This document shows positions 52,801-61,625 of a stretch of DNA of 64,000 nucleotides, piece after piece. A program made the position numbers and the translations under genes. Each line of letters starts with the position of its first letter. Position 1 is the first letter of the stretch. Below the pieces are notes generated by a model. It saw only the letters and a program-made list of their open reading frames with translations, did no database searches and was not told the DNA's origin. This DNA comes from Paenalcaligenes sp050487225 (lineage in GTDB: Bacteria > Pseudomonadota > Gammaproteobacteria > Burkholderiales > Burkholderiaceae_B). The stretch spans positions 682,001-746,000 of the forward strand of contig NZ_JBKQGY010000001.1 in the NCBI RefSeq assembly GCF_050487225.1. Reading direction: 5' to 3'.

Positions 52801-52968
52801 GGTCAAGGTGAAATCTGCTCCCAGTCGATGGCGCTCTTTACTGAGAAACTGTTTACCGCCAACCACTAACGCACCGAGCAGAATTAACAAGACAGGAATC
52901 ACGCTTAACAACAGCCACGTGTGCCTACGTGAGTGTTGCGTCATGCGATTAAAAGGTGAGGTGGCCAT
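49816..52968 (-). CDS. Hybrid sensor histidine kinase with receiver and Hpt domains (kinase 1)
   Basis: A 1050-residue inner-membrane sensor. Membrane segment 17-37, periplasmic sensor about 40-315, second segment about 316-336, PAS-like domain about 360-460. HisKA has H486 in MSHEIRTP; the HATPase domain (about 595-712) has N603, DSGVGI and GAGLGLS. A degenerate receiver-like stretch (720-830) precedes a true receiver with phospho-acceptor D891 and K951 in LVKPMD, then an Hpt domain with H996 (VLHRMSG). It is last in the fimbrial operon, 96 bases after kinase 2, with which it is homologous. No output response regulator is in the window, so the partner is elsewhere. Confidence 0.9.
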   Translation of the reverse strand: MATSPFNRMTQHSRRHTWLLLSVIPVLLILLGALVVGGKQFLSKERHRLGADFTLTLAYINEQERFLAQLRDDAAKLEAGSEPEPPPVESGRSVSIWRPTASVSFSMLCGLNCRVPQDDFGTLGAELADSFASFWALSYFPSGYLFLFHPDIEDSLSIPELESSRTDTVQPIASHKEARQHILLAQKPKPGAQPVKWVSLPKHPLHMLGIMPITLPGFPVSGVDPTLFQAMSLFDKGRLREFFNQSEAPVGYRFWLHHAEQGLLIGKNDSPDLTHDGFTVSLDGLAFQMSDPSGTWVGRYLISPSQLLNNTWLPLGGVLFLILSLFGGVAYVRWYGRRVLEPARQAQRALLESQDFNQSIIDTSPVALCVISNDQRKVIFGNAQALAWLEVDAGDVLPEGSPLSLSLNALQQSQELSSTEGKVDLADGRSLHLACAPSRYHEQDVLLCVLMDLTAQEEIQRELERARTAADEASTAKSAFLATMSHEIRTPLYGVLGSLELLSMTELNVQQQQQVGRIQGASHQLLQIISDILDISRIEAGQTNVQSVWLDPVVLVQDCTATYTAMAQQKNLLLFCHVDPDVPRSVLGDPLHIRQVLNNLISNAVKFTQAGHVIVRLRQEHVDKERTQLLFQVADSGVGIEQERQENLFTPFYVAHSGEHTIRGAGLGLSICARLAELMGSQIQLTSEPGLGSSFSFALDLSIEPATGSTASAPNLQGMKLYVRTPHAELSESLCSWLNSWNAKAHAMLPSSPMIGYSEEEVLLDVMMPSSSPIQHWPGPYLSVSARDGSSTLLEADSTSPESIARALEVWQTKQHTSSAQAVVPAPPAKTAIKPPSRPGLHVLVAEDNPLNQATLREQLESLGCLVTVAQDGEEALSLWDSNNHDLLLTDVNMPKITGDKLAQQLRAQGVSAPIIGITANAMRDEAQRCTQSGMSACLVKPMDLATLKNLFESLVSSPIPQRYRAIFRSTMDSDLHTLEQALAEQDAAQCQAVLHRMSGALVVMGLHEVADKAKELEQSFKNQTQQTEAQCRAALEICDALRSLMDATA

Positions 52969-53064
52969 GGTTCTCCGTCAAGTCGCCGTGCAGGACAAGT
53001 CCTGTCGCATCATACCATCCTGCGCCGTTATACCGGCGCAAGAATTGTCAATAGCGGGGCGAAC

Positions 53065-55857
53065 TTAGTGTATCGGAGTCTGCAAACTATCGCGTAATGC
53101 CGACATGTGCAAAGGCTTAATCAATAGGGCATCCATGCCTGCCGTAGACCAGGTTTTATCTTTATCCAAAATAGCATTAGCTGTGATACCTATAATACGA
53201 TGTTGGTAACCTTCGGCACGTAATGCACGGGCCAGAGAATACCCATCCATACCTGGCATGAACAAGTCCGTAAAGACAATATCAAAGCTATTTTTATTCG
53301 CTAGAGCAAGCGCAGCCTCTCCGTTTTCTTCCAGATGAATACTGCAACCTAACAAGCTCAACTGCTCCTGCAAAATCTGCCGATTGACAGGATTATCATC
53401 CACTACCAAGACCTTTTGTGCTCTGCCAGTAGGACTCAGACTTTCTGCGGCCAGAAGAGTGGGACCATCTAGTGTTTGTGCCTGCTGTACCGTTTCCATC
53501 ACATCATTCATCGCAATGGAATCGGTATAAAAGCAGTTAGGCTGTTGTGCAGCGGTATCCGTACTTGGTCTATTAGGCTGAACAATAACCTGACTACCAG
53601 ACCACTCAGGCGTACTCGTCGCCACAGAAGGCCAACTGTGAACCAGCACAGCCCCCGGTTTAGCTGCCTGTCCTGTATAAGGCAAGACATAGGCTCCCCA
53701 ATGGCGCAACCATTTACTGACGTTAGAAACAATTTCTGGAATATCCCCTGTGACATAAATTGGCCGGAATGCTAGCGGTGATTTAGGGGCAGGAGGCGTG
53801 CCTGGGGGGGTAGCTACAGGCAAACTCACTTCAAAGGTGATGCTTGTGCCTAAGCCTGGCTCACTGACCACAGACAGACCTCCACCCATCAAACTCGCCA
53901 GACGCTGACAAATGGGTAAGCCTAGACCCGTACCTACTTGTTTAGTCGTCCCGCCTTCATTCGAACTGAAATAGGGCAAGAATAGTTTAGGAAGGACGTC
54001 AGCACTAATACCTTGACCTGAATCGGTGATTTGAAAGCGCAGCGCGAGCCTATTGCCTGACTGAGGCTCTATATACAGACGCAACACAACATGACCAGAG
54101 ATCGTAAATTTGATGGCATTACTCACCAAATTGCTCAGAATCTGCCGGATTTTCAAGGGATCACCTATCAGGGGAACCAACGCCTTGATAGGGGTGACGG
54201 AGTACAACAACAAGCCTTTATTCTGTGCTGTTGCAGAAAAAGCGGCAATCACATCATCCACTTGTTCTTGCACAGAAAACTCACGAGGCTCCAGTGTCAC
54301 ATGACCGGCTTCAATTCGTGACAGGTCCAACGAGTCACCCACCACTCGAAACAGAGTTTCCGCCGAGCGACGCAAGGTGTCCAGATAAGGGGAGGGCGAC
54401 AGCTGTTTTTCAGATACAGACAGCAATTCCAGCGTCCCTAGAATGCCATACAGGGGAGTACGAATTTCATGACTCATCGTGGTCAAGAACTGTGTCTTAG
54501 CAATATTGGCATTCTCGGCAATTTCACGTGAATGTCGCAGAGCGGCTTCTTCTGCTTTTTCAGTAGTAATGTCGATAATAGAACAAAGCGCTGCTTGATT
54601 TCCTCGGTAATTCAAACTGATCGCATGCACACGCACACTACAGCCATCACTTAACGTAACATCGGTGCGGGCGCTTTGTTCGTGCTCGCTAGGTAAGCGC
54701 GAGCGCCATTGCTCATCGCCTTGCATCCACGCACGTGCCTGTTGATTCTCTTGGAAAATCACCTCGCCTTTGGCATCAACCAACGCTAGGCCTACGGGAG
54801 CCATCGCAACTAGTTTGCGGTTCAAGGTCACACTATCAACTAGGCTTTGCTGTTGCTGACGAGCTGGTATCAGTAAACGTCGGCGTATCAAAGACGCACC
54901 CACCAAAACAACCGTGCTAAACACGATCAATATTAAAAAAGCCGTAATCAGTGCGTTGCGTCCATCATGTAGCAACTGCGTGGTTGGTAATGCATAGAGC
55001 ACTCGCAGGCCACCAGTACCAATGGACTTGCTCAAGAGAATATTCTGTGGCCAACCTTTTTTATCAAAACCAAAATAATCCTGCTGTATCCAACGTAATT
55101 CCGACGGATCTGGCGGGGCACTACTGAACAGCACAGCTTGGCCACGTATATCAAACAAGATGTATTCTGTACCCGGCGGCGGTGACGTTAAAGTTAGCGC
55201 ACGATCTATATCTCTTAGCTCTAGGCCCAACCAAGCACCTTGACGGTTTTCTCTATCTATAGGAGTGTAGGCCACCAGACGTGACGGAGAATCATCATCT
55301 TGGTGTAACCAAACCACGGGGATTTGGCGAGCATGAGGCTCACTATTAATGCTACTTAGACGTGATGCCAACTCGTTTACTTGTGGTTCCCAAGTCAGAG
55401 TCTGGCCGTTTTGTTCTAGGCGAAAGTCTTGTGCAGGGTTGAGTTCGCTGTAACGCAGATTACCGGTGCGATGAATGGCATTCCAGTGGCGTGTTGTCAG
55501 CAATAACGTATAGTGTTCTGCAGATTTGTATTCTGGTGTATTGATGGCTTCCAGATTATGGTTGTTGGGTGACACAACTAACGAGTCTGGCGATACAGCA
55601 CTGGCCGCAACAGCGCGTAACAACACTTCGCGCTGGTCAAAAAACAATTGAGCATGATCGGCCGCACCATTAAGCTGGCGACGGTACTCAGAAATGAGGT
55701 GAATAGCTGAAGCATACAGATATGCACCAGTGCCCAGCGCTGCGCACAGAATCAAGATCAGAGATAAAGCGCCTAACAAAACGCTGGGAAAGCGTGGAAT
55801 CTGCATGGAAGGTAAGTTCTCACGCATAGGACCGTCCACTAACTGAGATATTTTCAT
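53065..55857 (-). CDS. Hybrid sensor histidine kinase coupled to the fimbrial usher (kinase 2)
   Basis: A 930-residue inner-membrane sensor: segment about 26-50, periplasmic domain to about 310, second segment 311-333, PAS-like region about 345-445. HisKA has H463 in MSHEIRTP; the HATPase domain (about 570-690) has NAIKF, DSGQGI and GTGLGLP. A degenerate receiver-like stretch (700-800) precedes a receiver with D864 and K914. It has no Hpt domain, unlike kinase 1. Its ATG overlaps the usher stop by four bases (ATGA), tying its synthesis to the fimbrial operon. Likely role: sensing envelope or surface signals linked to fimbriae; the signal is unknown. Confidence 0.9.
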   Translation of the reverse strand: MKISQLVDGPMRENLPSMQIPRFPSVLLGALSLILILCAALGTGAYLYASAIHLISEYRRQLNGAADHAQLFFDQREVLLRAVAASAVSPDSLVVSPNNHNLEAINTPEYKSAEHYTLLLTTRHWNAIHRTGNLRYSELNPAQDFRLEQNGQTLTWEPQVNELASRLSSINSEPHARQIPVVWLHQDDDSPSRLVAYTPIDRENRQGAWLGLELRDIDRALTLTSPPPGTEYILFDIRGQAVLFSSAPPDPSELRWIQQDYFGFDKKGWPQNILLSKSIGTGGLRVLYALPTTQLLHDGRNALITAFLILIVFSTVVLVGASLIRRRLLIPARQQQQSLVDSVTLNRKLVAMAPVGLALVDAKGEVIFQENQQARAWMQGDEQWRSRLPSEHEQSARTDVTLSDGCSVRVHAISLNYRGNQAALCSIIDITTEKAEEAALRHSREIAENANIAKTQFLTTMSHEIRTPLYGILGTLELLSVSEKQLSPSPYLDTLRRSAETLFRVVGDSLDLSRIEAGHVTLEPREFSVQEQVDDVIAAFSATAQNKGLLLYSVTPIKALVPLIGDPLKIRQILSNLVSNAIKFTISGHVVLRLYIEPQSGNRLALRFQITDSGQGISADVLPKLFLPYFSSNEGGTTKQVGTGLGLPICQRLASLMGGGLSVVSEPGLGTSITFEVSLPVATPPGTPPAPKSPLAFRPIYVTGDIPEIVSNVSKWLRHWGAYVLPYTGQAAKPGAVLVHSWPSVATSTPEWSGSQVIVQPNRPSTDTAAQQPNCFYTDSIAMNDVMETVQQAQTLDGPTLLAAESLSPTGRAQKVLVVDDNPVNRQILQEQLSLLGCSIHLEENGEAALALANKNSFDIVFTDLFMPGMDGYSLARALRAEGYQHRIIGITANAILDKDKTWSTAGMDALLIKPLHMSALRDSLQTPIH

Positions 55858-58532
55858 ACGGTACCGTCTTGAGCTTTGCCCAGCTTTGCCAGATTGCCTG
55901 GCAGTATTGGATCAGGGTTGCGTTTAATGCAGTTAACGCGAATTAATTGGTAATTCTGGCCTGCAGTTTCTTCGGCCAGCTCATAGCGAGCTCGGCACAG
56001 TTGACCATCTCGGTCTATATCCAGATAACCGCTGGTGTTCGCTGGAGAGATCATGGTCAAAATACGGCCTCGTGGGTCAGTCATGCCCAGTTGTCTACCT
56101 GCAGAATCACGCACCATAGCACCAAAGGGCAAAGCCATGCCTTGTTCATCACGCAACTCAAACTGCACACGGTGACCCACTTCGGCCTTGAATGTAGTCA
56201 CCACTATCGCGCCGCGAGTAGGAACAACATCCTGCACGGCGTTCTCAAACTCCGCATTACGGGGAGCATTCCGCGTATCTAGACTAACGTTATTACTACG
56301 GTACGGCGTGGCACTTGGAATAATGGCGTAACCATTCGAGCCTGTTGTAACACCTGCATGACTAGAAATTCCCACACCTGCTACAGGGGGCTCTACTTTT
56401 GCCAGCATAATCGTCTCACCCATGGGCTGGCCCATATTCACACCACCACCATGCACCACCACCGAGCCATTAGCAGAGAAATTGGCTGATCTGTGCTGAC
56501 TACCATAGGAATAACCTGCACCCATGTTTGCAAAAGAGGTGTTCATACCCACGTTAACCGAAGCACTGCGTTCGCCGTTGGCAGTACGGCCGCCAGAAAC
56601 TGCATAGCTAATTTCGTGTTCAGTAGGTAAAAACCCACTCACACCCGCTTGTACAGCACTACCGCTCTTATCATGGTTAATAGTGGTGAAACTTTGTGGC
56701 GCATAGGAATCGCTGCCCAGAGGAATACTCAAGGTCAACATGATAGCGTTATCGTACGAGCGGGAAGACCCCACTGAAGACTGCAGATTACGAGTTCGGG
56801 TGTAAGAGATGTTGTAACTCACTCTACCAATACTGTTACTGTAGCCCACCGACAGGCTATTAGAAGAGTTGTTTTCCCAATTTTTATTGTAGGATGCGCT
56901 CAGATACAAACTGCCGCTACCGACTGGTTGGCTAATGTTCGCATCAATACGTTGACGTGAGTCACGCTGATTAAATACACGAAAGTGTGCAGGGACATCG
57001 GCTGCCTGAACATGATCAGACAAAGTACGATAACCTTGGCTTAAATCACGACGCAAGTTGACCGACACATTTGAACCAGTCGCCTCAATGAACTTGTTGT
57101 AACGCAAGTTCATGCTAGTCCCCTTGGATTCTTGATCTTGAATACGGCTAGTAGAACGTGTTGCATCCAGTGACACGGCGCCCAGCGTTGTGTTCATACC
57201 TACGCCTAAAGAATAGGCGCTAAAATCTTTGGACACTTGCACACCAGCGGCCACAGTAGTGTTAGTGCCAACACCATACAACATGGAACCGCCAATAAAA
57301 TTAGGACGCTCGTCTATCTCATCATTTAAGCGTACCTGACCAACAGCAATGTCATAGGTGAAGCGTCCTTCACGCACCATCAACGGCGGTGCAGAAAAGG
57401 CTTGGCGTAACGTACGACGTGAACCATCGGCTTCAATAATAGTGATCTCTAGATCGCCATTTGACCCTGAAGGCGATAAGTCGCGAATCGCAAAGGGGCC
57501 TGGTGCGACGTTGGTGGTGTAAATCACGTAGCCATTCTGACGCACTTCAACCGTGGCGTTACTCTCGGCTGTACCACGAATCACTGGCGCATAACCTTGC
57601 TCGCTATCTGGGCGCATCGCTTCATCAGAAAGCATTTGCACACCCATAAAGCGCACACTGTCAAAAAGAGGAGAGCGAGTGTAGGTTTCACCAGCCAGCA
57701 ACTGGCTTTTTGCGCTGATAATATCGCGCTGCACATAGGTATTCTGGCTAGTCAACTTACTAGGGCGGTTAGTAGCCGAAGTGAAGTAGGAGTTATTACG
57801 TACACGCCAGGGACCAATGTTCATCCCCAAGCGAAGGTCTGCACCCACATAATTGCTCGCCGATATCCCCTTACTTTGATCTCGGCGTACATTGACGCTG
57901 TAATTCAAAAAGGCGGCAGTTTGGCCTTCGTCCCACAGGGAAGGGTCTACGTAACCACGCACACTGGGGCTTAGATAAATTTGAGGAATACTCAACAACA
58001 GGCGCAACTGTGAGCTTTCATAAACCACAGTGGCCTCTGGCACCACCTCAGATAAGCGCAAGCAATTCGACTCAGCGGATACAGGAGCCGGCAATTTACT
58101 CAGATCAACACCCAGTTGAGTGAGCATTTCTGCATTAAAACAAGGCTCGTTTTCATCCGTGCGAGGGTTACGCTTAAAGGTAATATCACGTCGCCCAGTA
58201 CGCTGCTGGTTCACATACAAATCCACACGTTGCACGCCCTCTGGCACGTTGCTATTAGAAAGTAGGCTACGCAAGTCTGCTGTAGAGGCATTACCGTGCA
58301 GAAATGCTGTGTTAAAGCCTAGTGAGTCGGTATCGCTTAATGCTGCAACTTGAACAGGCTCAGTCGGGCTATTTTTGTCGGTATCATCAGGAGCTGTAGC
58401 AGATGCTGTCTGGGCCTGTGCTGCACAAGCCGCCATTACCATACAGGGTAACAACGCAAGTTTCAACGCGACCAGAGGCTGGCGGCTGATGATGCGTATA
58501 CGATCGCAGAACAGATAGTTTTTTGTGAACAT
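55854..58532 (-). CDS. Fimbrial outer-membrane usher (FimD/PapC family)
   Basis: A beta-barrel usher of about 892 residues that assembles and secretes chaperone-bound pilins. A signal peptide (ending near AQA) is followed by the N-terminal chaperone-binding domain (LGFNTAFLHGNASTADLRSL), barrel with plug (TAESNATVEVRQNGYVIYTTNV, APPLMVREGRFTYDI) and C-terminal domains with GAMVRDSAGRQLG. The ATG at 58532 was chosen with AGGGTG seven bases upstream; a TTG at 58577 with AGGAG is an alternative. It follows the chaperone gene and overlaps kinase 2 by four bases. Confidence 0.93.
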   Translation of the reverse strand: MFTKNYLFCDRIRIISRQPLVALKLALLPCMVMAACAAQAQTASATAPDDTDKNSPTEPVQVAALSDTDSLGFNTAFLHGNASTADLRSLLSNSNVPEGVQRVDLYVNQQRTGRRDITFKRNPRTDENEPCFNAEMLTQLGVDLSKLPAPVSAESNCLRLSEVVPEATVVYESSQLRLLLSIPQIYLSPSVRGYVDPSLWDEGQTAAFLNYSVNVRRDQSKGISASNYVGADLRLGMNIGPWRVRNNSYFTSATNRPSKLTSQNTYVQRDIISAKSQLLAGETYTRSPLFDSVRFMGVQMLSDEAMRPDSEQGYAPVIRGTAESNATVEVRQNGYVIYTTNVAPGPFAIRDLSPSGSNGDLEITIIEADGSRRTLRQAFSAPPLMVREGRFTYDIAVGQVRLNDEIDERPNFIGGSMLYGVGTNTTVAAGVQVSKDFSAYSLGVGMNTTLGAVSLDATRSTSRIQDQESKGTSMNLRYNKFIEATGSNVSVNLRRDLSQGYRTLSDHVQAADVPAHFRVFNQRDSRQRIDANISQPVGSGSLYLSASYNKNWENNSSNSLSVGYSNSIGRVSYNISYTRTRNLQSSVGSSRSYDNAIMLTLSIPLGSDSYAPQSFTTINHDKSGSAVQAGVSGFLPTEHEISYAVSGGRTANGERSASVNVGMNTSFANMGAGYSYGSQHRSANFSANGSVVVHGGGVNMGQPMGETIMLAKVEPPVAGVGISSHAGVTTGSNGYAIIPSATPYRSNNVSLDTRNAPRNAEFENAVQDVVPTRGAIVVTTFKAEVGHRVQFELRDEQGMALPFGAMVRDSAGRQLGMTDPRGRILTMISPANTSGYLDIDRDGQLCRARYELAEETAGQNYQLIRVNCIKRNPDPILPGNLAKLGKAQDGTV

Positions 58533-58659
58533 GATTCTGCACCCTGTGGGCGAAATTGGCGAATTAAAGACGTACAAGGGCTCCTGCTACTGGCCTAGTA
58601 CCAGTAGCCGAAAAATTCAGACGTGTGCTAGTTAGGGAAGGGCGGCTGAAGGTGCCGCC

Positions 58660-59415
58660 TTACGGCGCGTCGGAGTCTATGGCGCGAGCCTGAACTTTGG
58701 TTTGCCCGTTCAGGCGGACTTCATAGGAGTCTGCGCTACCGTAATCGCTGATAGCGAGAAATTTCAATGTCTCTTGTGAACTACTGCGACCTAGCGGAAA
58801 GAAACGAGTCTGACCAGGAGCAATCATGCTGACACCTTCCATTTCCTGACCATTAGCGTTATACAGGGCGGACATAGATACATGGTAAGCACTGGGGTTA
58901 TAGACTTCTAGCATAGAAGCCCCCTGATTATTGACGACAGACCACTGCAGGTCAGTAGGGGCCTCGGCAGCGGAGCCAGGCAGTCCCTCTGGACGGAAAA
59001 ACAATTTAATACGTTGGCGAATGGCAATCTGCAACTGATTATCACCAGGACTCTGTTGAGGTATTTCCTGAACATTTAACCAGAGCACGGTTTCCTTGTC
59101 GCGAGGCAACCCTTGATCACCACCGGCATACAGCACACGCATCACCTGTTGACCGTTGGGTGCAACTTTGACGAGTGCTGGAGTAATAGCAAAGGGTAAT
59201 TCAGCTTGATCGTGATCGGTATTTGTTTCTAGCCAAGACTGAACCAGAATAGGCGAATTCTCGTTGCGAACCACGATAGAAGCTTCTTGATGTTGCTCAA
59301 GCAAGATTAAACGAGTACCACTCAAGGAGATCGATGCTTGTACCTGGCTGCCCAACAGCGCAGTACCAAGGGCTAAACACCCTAAAGCCAGTTTCTTGAA
59401 AGTTAAGATAGACAT
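58660..59415 (-). CDS. Periplasmic fimbrial chaperone (PapD/FimC family)
   Basis: A 251-residue chaperone with a signal peptide (ending near VQA) and two Ig-like domains. Domain 1 has ASIVVRNENSPILVQSW, VKVAPNGQQVMRVLY and the family signature LPRDKETVLWLNVQEIP, and IAIRQRIKLFFRP begins the interdomain region. It holds pilins in an assembly-ready state by donor-strand complementation and delivers them to the usher. AAGGAG precedes the start, and a hairpin separates it from the pilin gene. Confidence 0.95.
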   Translation of the reverse strand: MSILTFKKLALGCLALGTALLGSQVQASISLSGTRLILLEQHQEASIVVRNENSPILVQSWLETNTDHDQAELPFAITPALVKVAPNGQQVMRVLYAGGDQGLPRDKETVLWLNVQEIPQQSPGDNQLQIAIRQRIKLFFRPEGLPGSAAEAPTDLQWSVVNNQGASMLEVYNPSAYHVSMSALYNANGQEMEGVSMIAPGQTRFFPLGRSSSQETLKFLAISDYGSADSYEVRLNGQTKVQARAIDSDAP

Positions 59416-59442
59416 GCTTCATTCTCCTTGAGGGGTGGGGCA

Positions 59443-59465
59443 GGCGAAGGGCAAAACCCTTCGCC
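59443..59465 (-). other. Intercistronic hairpin between pilin and chaperone genes
   Basis: GGCGAAGGG (59443-59451) pairs perfectly with CCCTTCGCC (59457-59465) around five bases, with no T-run. It probably stabilises the pilin mRNA or limits read-through, favouring major pilin over chaperone and usher. Confidence 0.65.
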
Positions 59466-59481
59466 CCTAGCGTAGATCGTC

Positions 59482-60039
59482 TTATTCGTAAGACAACTCG
59501 TAAGCAACAGTAGCGTTAGCTTGGCCGCCAACTACGTCTGCATTAGTCTTACCTGCTTTGGTCGTGTAGTAAGCAACCAGAGGAATGTTGATACCACCTT
59601 CCACATAAGGTGCTTCCAGAACTACGTCACCAGTTGAAAAGTCCAGAACAGTGTCGTTGTTCACCAGCATGATTTGTACGTTTTGTGCACCGCCAGTTAC
59701 AGCAATACCTTTACCGGATTTAGCTGTAGGGGCCAGTTTCAGTTCAACTTTGGTACCTTCTGCACATTCGACTTGCAGGTCAATGTTTTTAGCAAAAGTA
59801 GCCAAGCCACCTGCGGATGTAGCTGGTGTAGCTTCAGTACCCAGCGTTTTGGCCGCTACAGGACCCATATCAACCAGCATGTTGGCGCCAGAGCTAGATG
59901 CACCAGGAGAACGCACTGTGCAACTGTCTGCATTGATGCTGCCGACAAAGTTAATGTTACCGGTAGCACCGATTTCGGCTTGAGCACCAGTAGCAGCGAA
60001 AGCGGAAAGAATAGTGAGGCCTAAAAGGATTTTTTTCAT
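59482..60039 (-). CDS. Major fimbrial subunit (type 1-like pilin)
   Basis: A 185-residue pilin with a signal peptide (residues 1-21), the two conserved cysteines C40 and C92, the beta-zipper N-terminal strand (GATGNINFVGSI) and the penultimate tyrosine at the C terminus (ELSYE). It should polymerise into the fimbrial shaft by donor-strand exchange. It is the first gene of the operon pilin-chaperone-usher-kinase 2-kinase 1, with GGAAG before the start and a long AT-rich promoter region shared with the divergent adhesin gene. Confidence 0.93.
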   Translation of the reverse strand: MKKILLGLTILSAFAATGAQAEIGATGNINFVGSINADSCTVRSPGASSSGANMLVDMGPVAAKTLGTEATPATSAGGLATFAKNIDLQVECAEGTKVELKLAPTAKSGKGIAVTGGAQNVQIMLVNNDTVLDFSTGDVVLEAPYVEGGINIPLVAYYTTKAGKTNADVVGGQANATVAYELSYE

Positions 60040-60425
60040 GATTGATTTAACTTCCGATTGTTTGACAAACGAAGCAACCTTGTTTTACGCCTTGGGGCGC
60101 TCTAAGGTTCCCATATGTGTGCACTGTTTGAGCACAATTAAAGTTTATTAAATCAATTAAAAAAATATGTAGGACTATTCTTAAAACATAACCCCTACAA
60201 TTCAAATCTATTTGTTTTTTTATTTAAAATAATGTCAATAGATTTTAATCTTGAATTCACAATTGTTAACGTTTTGGCGCGTTACATCTCTATTGTTTAT
60301 TAAATAGTGTTACGGCATTCTCGGAATAGTCTTAAATAATTAAAGGTCTCGTACTTTTACACTTTCATCATCAATCACCCTATCTATAGGGATGACAGTT
60401 AAGCCTGATGAACGAGGAGTGTTAA
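60040..60425. other. AT-rich control region between divergent pilin and adhesin genes
   Basis: 386 bases. Next to the pilin start, AACCTT (60076-60081) and AAGGTT (60104-60109) enclose CGCC-TTGG-GGCG (60088-60099), a possible leader hairpin in the pilin mRNA. The centre (about 60125-60260) is very A/T rich with several A- and T-runs, as in bent or silenced promoters. No poly-C phase-variation tract was seen. Confidence 0.5.
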
Positions 60426-61583
60426 ATGCGCAGTATTCTACTCAATAAACCGAAGCTGTACAGCGTGAAAGCCCTGTGCCTTCAAGCTCTGATGCTGCTC
60501 TTTATATTTTTCATCGGAGCGGAGCAAGTACAGGCACAGGCTGTCACGTGCTTTCGATCCAGAGACTTAACCCCCAACGGCAACTGGAGCATGGTTCCTG
60601 GTGGTAGATTTTTTAAAAATGGGGAAATAATAGGGACCACATCAGCTTACGCTCAGTACACCATGCCTATTGCACATGGTGACGTTATCCGAGTAGAGGC
60701 CATGGGCCAACCAGTGAGTAACTCATATCGTGCTGTTCCCTTACCCGGTATGCCTGGTCTGGGCTTGATTGTACGTTGGATGGGCTACGACACAAATGGC
60801 GTCGCTTTAACACCAGTAGCACCTACAGTCCCATCAACCACCATTATTTCTGATAGTAGCTGGGTCCAAGTAGTCAGAGCGCGAACTACAAGAGATTACA
60901 TCATGACCCAGAAATACAGGTTTGAACTGATAATTATTGATGAGAACCAATACAAAGGCGGACTGTTAACCTTTGTTGAGGAGTACAAAGTTACAGTACA
61001 TACCAGTACACAACAGGGTACTAACGTATATCAACAGTGCCGTGATGGCGTTATCGACCCCATGGCAGCACTAATAGGTACCGTACAAGTACCTGAGTTA
61101 CCCAGGCCAGTCGTGACCACCTGCAGATTTTCTGCAGACACCTTAAATCAAAAGGTGACATTAGGCGCTGTTGACCCTAGCCAGATTACAGACACAACAA
61201 CGCTACGTCCTGAAGGAACGGCAGGGCAGAATAGCTTTCTTATTACGGGGACCAACTGTAACAAAGGGGCCAAAATAGATTTTTATTTAACGGATGCTCG
61301 CGATCAGTCAACCAACAAAGACTATTTACGTACTACGAATCCCGCTGTAGGCATACGTCTATTTTACCGTGGTGAGTATGAACCTATGCCTTTTGGTCCA
61401 CCTCCTTCAGGCTCTTGGGTACCATCGCGTTATGCCGGTTCGTTAGGGCCTGCACCAACAGAGGGCGCAACGTTAACGTCAGGTTTTACAGCTCAATATG
61501 TACGCCTTCCCAATTACAGCCAAGGTGATATTAAGCCTGGACCTCTAACCGCAGAGGCAATAGTTGTCATTGTGTATCCCTAA
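60426..61583 (+). CDS. Fimbrial tip adhesin (FimD/MrkD-like two-domain pilin)
   Basis: A 385-residue secreted protein with a signal peptide (ending near VQA), an N-terminal domain of about 180 residues with no family I can name (probably receptor binding) and a C-terminal pilin domain (from about residue 230: CRFSADTLNQKVTLGAV, FLITGTNC, ending EAIVVIVYP). This plan matches tip adhesins of chaperone-usher fimbriae. It lies divergent from the pilin operon instead of at its end. GAGGAG precedes the start and a terminator follows. Confidence 0.85.
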   Translation: MRSILLNKPKLYSVKALCLQALMLLFIFFIGAEQVQAQAVTCFRSRDLTPNGNWSMVPGGRFFKNGEIIGTTSAYAQYTMPIAHGDVIRVEAMGQPVSNSYRAVPLPGMPGLGLIVRWMGYDTNGVALTPVAPTVPSTTIISDSSWVQVVRARTTRDYIMTQKYRFELIIIDENQYKGGLLTFVEEYKVTVHTSTQQGTNVYQQCRDGVIDPMAALIGTVQVPELPRPVVTTCRFSADTLNQKVTLGAVDPSQITDTTTLRPEGTAGQNSFLITGTNCNKGAKIDFYLTDARDQSTNKDYLRTTNPAVGIRLFYRGEYEPMPFGPPPSGSWVPSRYAGSLGPAPTEGATLTSGFTAQYVRLPNYSQGDIKPGPLTAEAIVVIVYP

Positions 61584-61595
61584 AGAAGATAAATA

Positions 61596-61625
61596 AAAAG
61601 GAGCCTCTTAGGCTCCTTTTTATTT
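61596..61625 (+). terminator. Terminator of the adhesin gene
   Basis: AAAAGGAGCCT (61596-61606) pairs with AGGCTCCTTTT (61610-61620) around CTT, followed by a T-rich tail. Confidence 0.9.
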
